DNA from: a bacterium
GTDB lineage: Bacteria > Latescibacterota > UBA2968 > UBA8231
Length of the DNA stretch: 5,235 nucleotides
NCBI GenBank assembly: GCA_027593305.1
Contig: JAQCJA010000363.1
Coordinates: 1-5,235, forward strand
Direction of reading: 5' to 3'
Position numbers and translations under genes: made by a program. Positions 4,985 through 5,235 of this stretch are shown here, one piece after another. Within the stretch, counting starts at the first letter, position 1. Each line of letters starts with the position of its first letter. The notes beneath the pieces are model-generated. The model had not been told where the DNA came from. It did no database searches and saw nothing but the letters and a program-made list of their open reading frames with translations.

Positions 4985-5137
4985 ATGTCACGCATCGCCT
5001 ACGTCACCAACGAACCCATCCACATCGCCCAACTGATCGACACAGGGGCGCTGCGGCGCGGGGCAACGGCCCTCATCGCCACGTTGCGCAAGATGGTCCA
5101 TGGCGTGGTGAAGTTCGCCGCCATGTGGTACCTGTAA
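4985..5137 (+). CDS. Unrecognised 50-residue protein
   Basis: I do not recognise this protein. The start ATG 4985 is supported by a strong AAGGAG (4973-4978) with 6 bases of spacing; the frame is open further upstream but has no comparable start. The N-terminal half is MSRIAYVTNEPIHIAQLIDT. The second half, about residues 22-50, alternates Arg, Lys and His with Leu, Val, Ala and Phe and ends in MWYL, so it could form a cationic amphipathic helix, perhaps lying on a membrane. Theoretical charge is positive. It has no Cys and no signal peptide. Translating past the stop gives no plausible continuation, so I do not read it as a frameshifted fragment. It sits alone between a repeat-bearing non-coding region and a strong hairpin. 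Possible roles include a small membrane-active peptide or leader peptide; these are guesses. Confidence 0.55.
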   Translation: MSRIAYVTNEPIHIAQLIDTGALRRGATALIATLRKMVHGVVKFAAMWYL

Positions 5138-5173
5138 TCTGCTGACGGGACAGCGTTCTCGGAGAGCAGCATG

Positions 5174-5210
5174 ACCGGCCGCACGGTGTTCCCTGCAGCG
5201 TGCCGCCGGT
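5174..5210. terminator. Long hairpin after the small ORF
   Basis: ACCGGCCGCACG (5174-5185) pairs with CGTGCCGCCGGT (5199-5210) in 11 of 12 positions, with one C-C mismatch at 5180/5204 and a 13-base loop. A weakly T-rich TCGTTATCTT follows. It may terminate the small ORF transcript or act as an attenuator before the next gene, whose start lies about 22 bases further on. Confidence 0.5.
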
Positions 5211-5220
5211 TCGTTATCTT

Positions 5221-5235
5221 GGGGTGAGAATCATG
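5221..5235 (+). promoter_or_regulatory. Ribosome binding site and start codon of the next gene
   Basis: GGGGTGAG (5221-5228) precedes ATG 5233-5235 by 4 bases, and the window ends there. This looks like the start of a further + strand gene, of which nothing else is visible. Confidence 0.5.

Overview
The window is a GC-rich bacterial segment (about 60% GC by eye) in which every gene I can support lies on the + strand. Exported haem proteins, a Rieske/cytochrome b pair and a C-terminally anchored multihaem cytochrome indicate a respiring bacterium with a periplasm or equivalent outer face, most likely Gram-negative. I cannot name the phylum. There are no rRNA or tRNA genes, CRISPR arrays, transposases or phage genes.

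Layout. Bases 1-210 hold no supportable gene; a perfect 8-bp hairpin at 43-63 may terminate an unseen upstream gene. Bases 211-654 encode a small secreted temptin-like protein with one CXXCH motif and an acidic DxDGDG calcium-type loop. After a spacer with an imperfect hairpin comes a tight block: a Rieske iron-sulfur protein (759-1217), a full-length cytochrome b (1218-2384, GTG start directly after the Rieske stop) and a pentahaem cytochrome c with a C-terminal membrane anchor (2381-3193, ATGA overlap). A metallo-beta-lactamase-fold hydrolase (3241-4074) and a SpoU/TrmH-family RNA methyltransferase (about 4079-4612) follow closely and could be co-transcribed. Bases 4613-4984 are non-coding, with hairpins after the methyltransferase and then an AT-rich part carrying palindromes and two pairs of spaced direct repeats. 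An unrecognised 50-residue ORF with a strong Shine-Dalgarno follows (4985-5137), then a long hairpin (5174-5210), and the window ends on an apparent ribosome binding site and start codon of the next gene.

How the genes fit together. The Rieske, cytochrome b and pentahaem cytochrome look like one quinol-oxidising complex, with the pentahaem protein standing where cytochrome c1 or f would be. Three sequence details support an unusual, probably low-potential version: the Rieske cluster-binding loop reads CPCHGARY, with Ala in place of the usual Ser; the cytochrome b has the cytochrome b6 helix-D histidine spacing and LPWDQ motif, yet is a full-length b+IV protein and has Thr where cytochrome b6 has the haem-cn Cys; and the electron acceptor has five haems on a helical stalk. 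This complex and the orphan-like CXXCH protein upstream are the most interesting parts of the window. The hydrolase and methyltransferase look like general RNA or metabolic functions, and the small ORF with its repeat-bearing upstream region is the main unexplained element.
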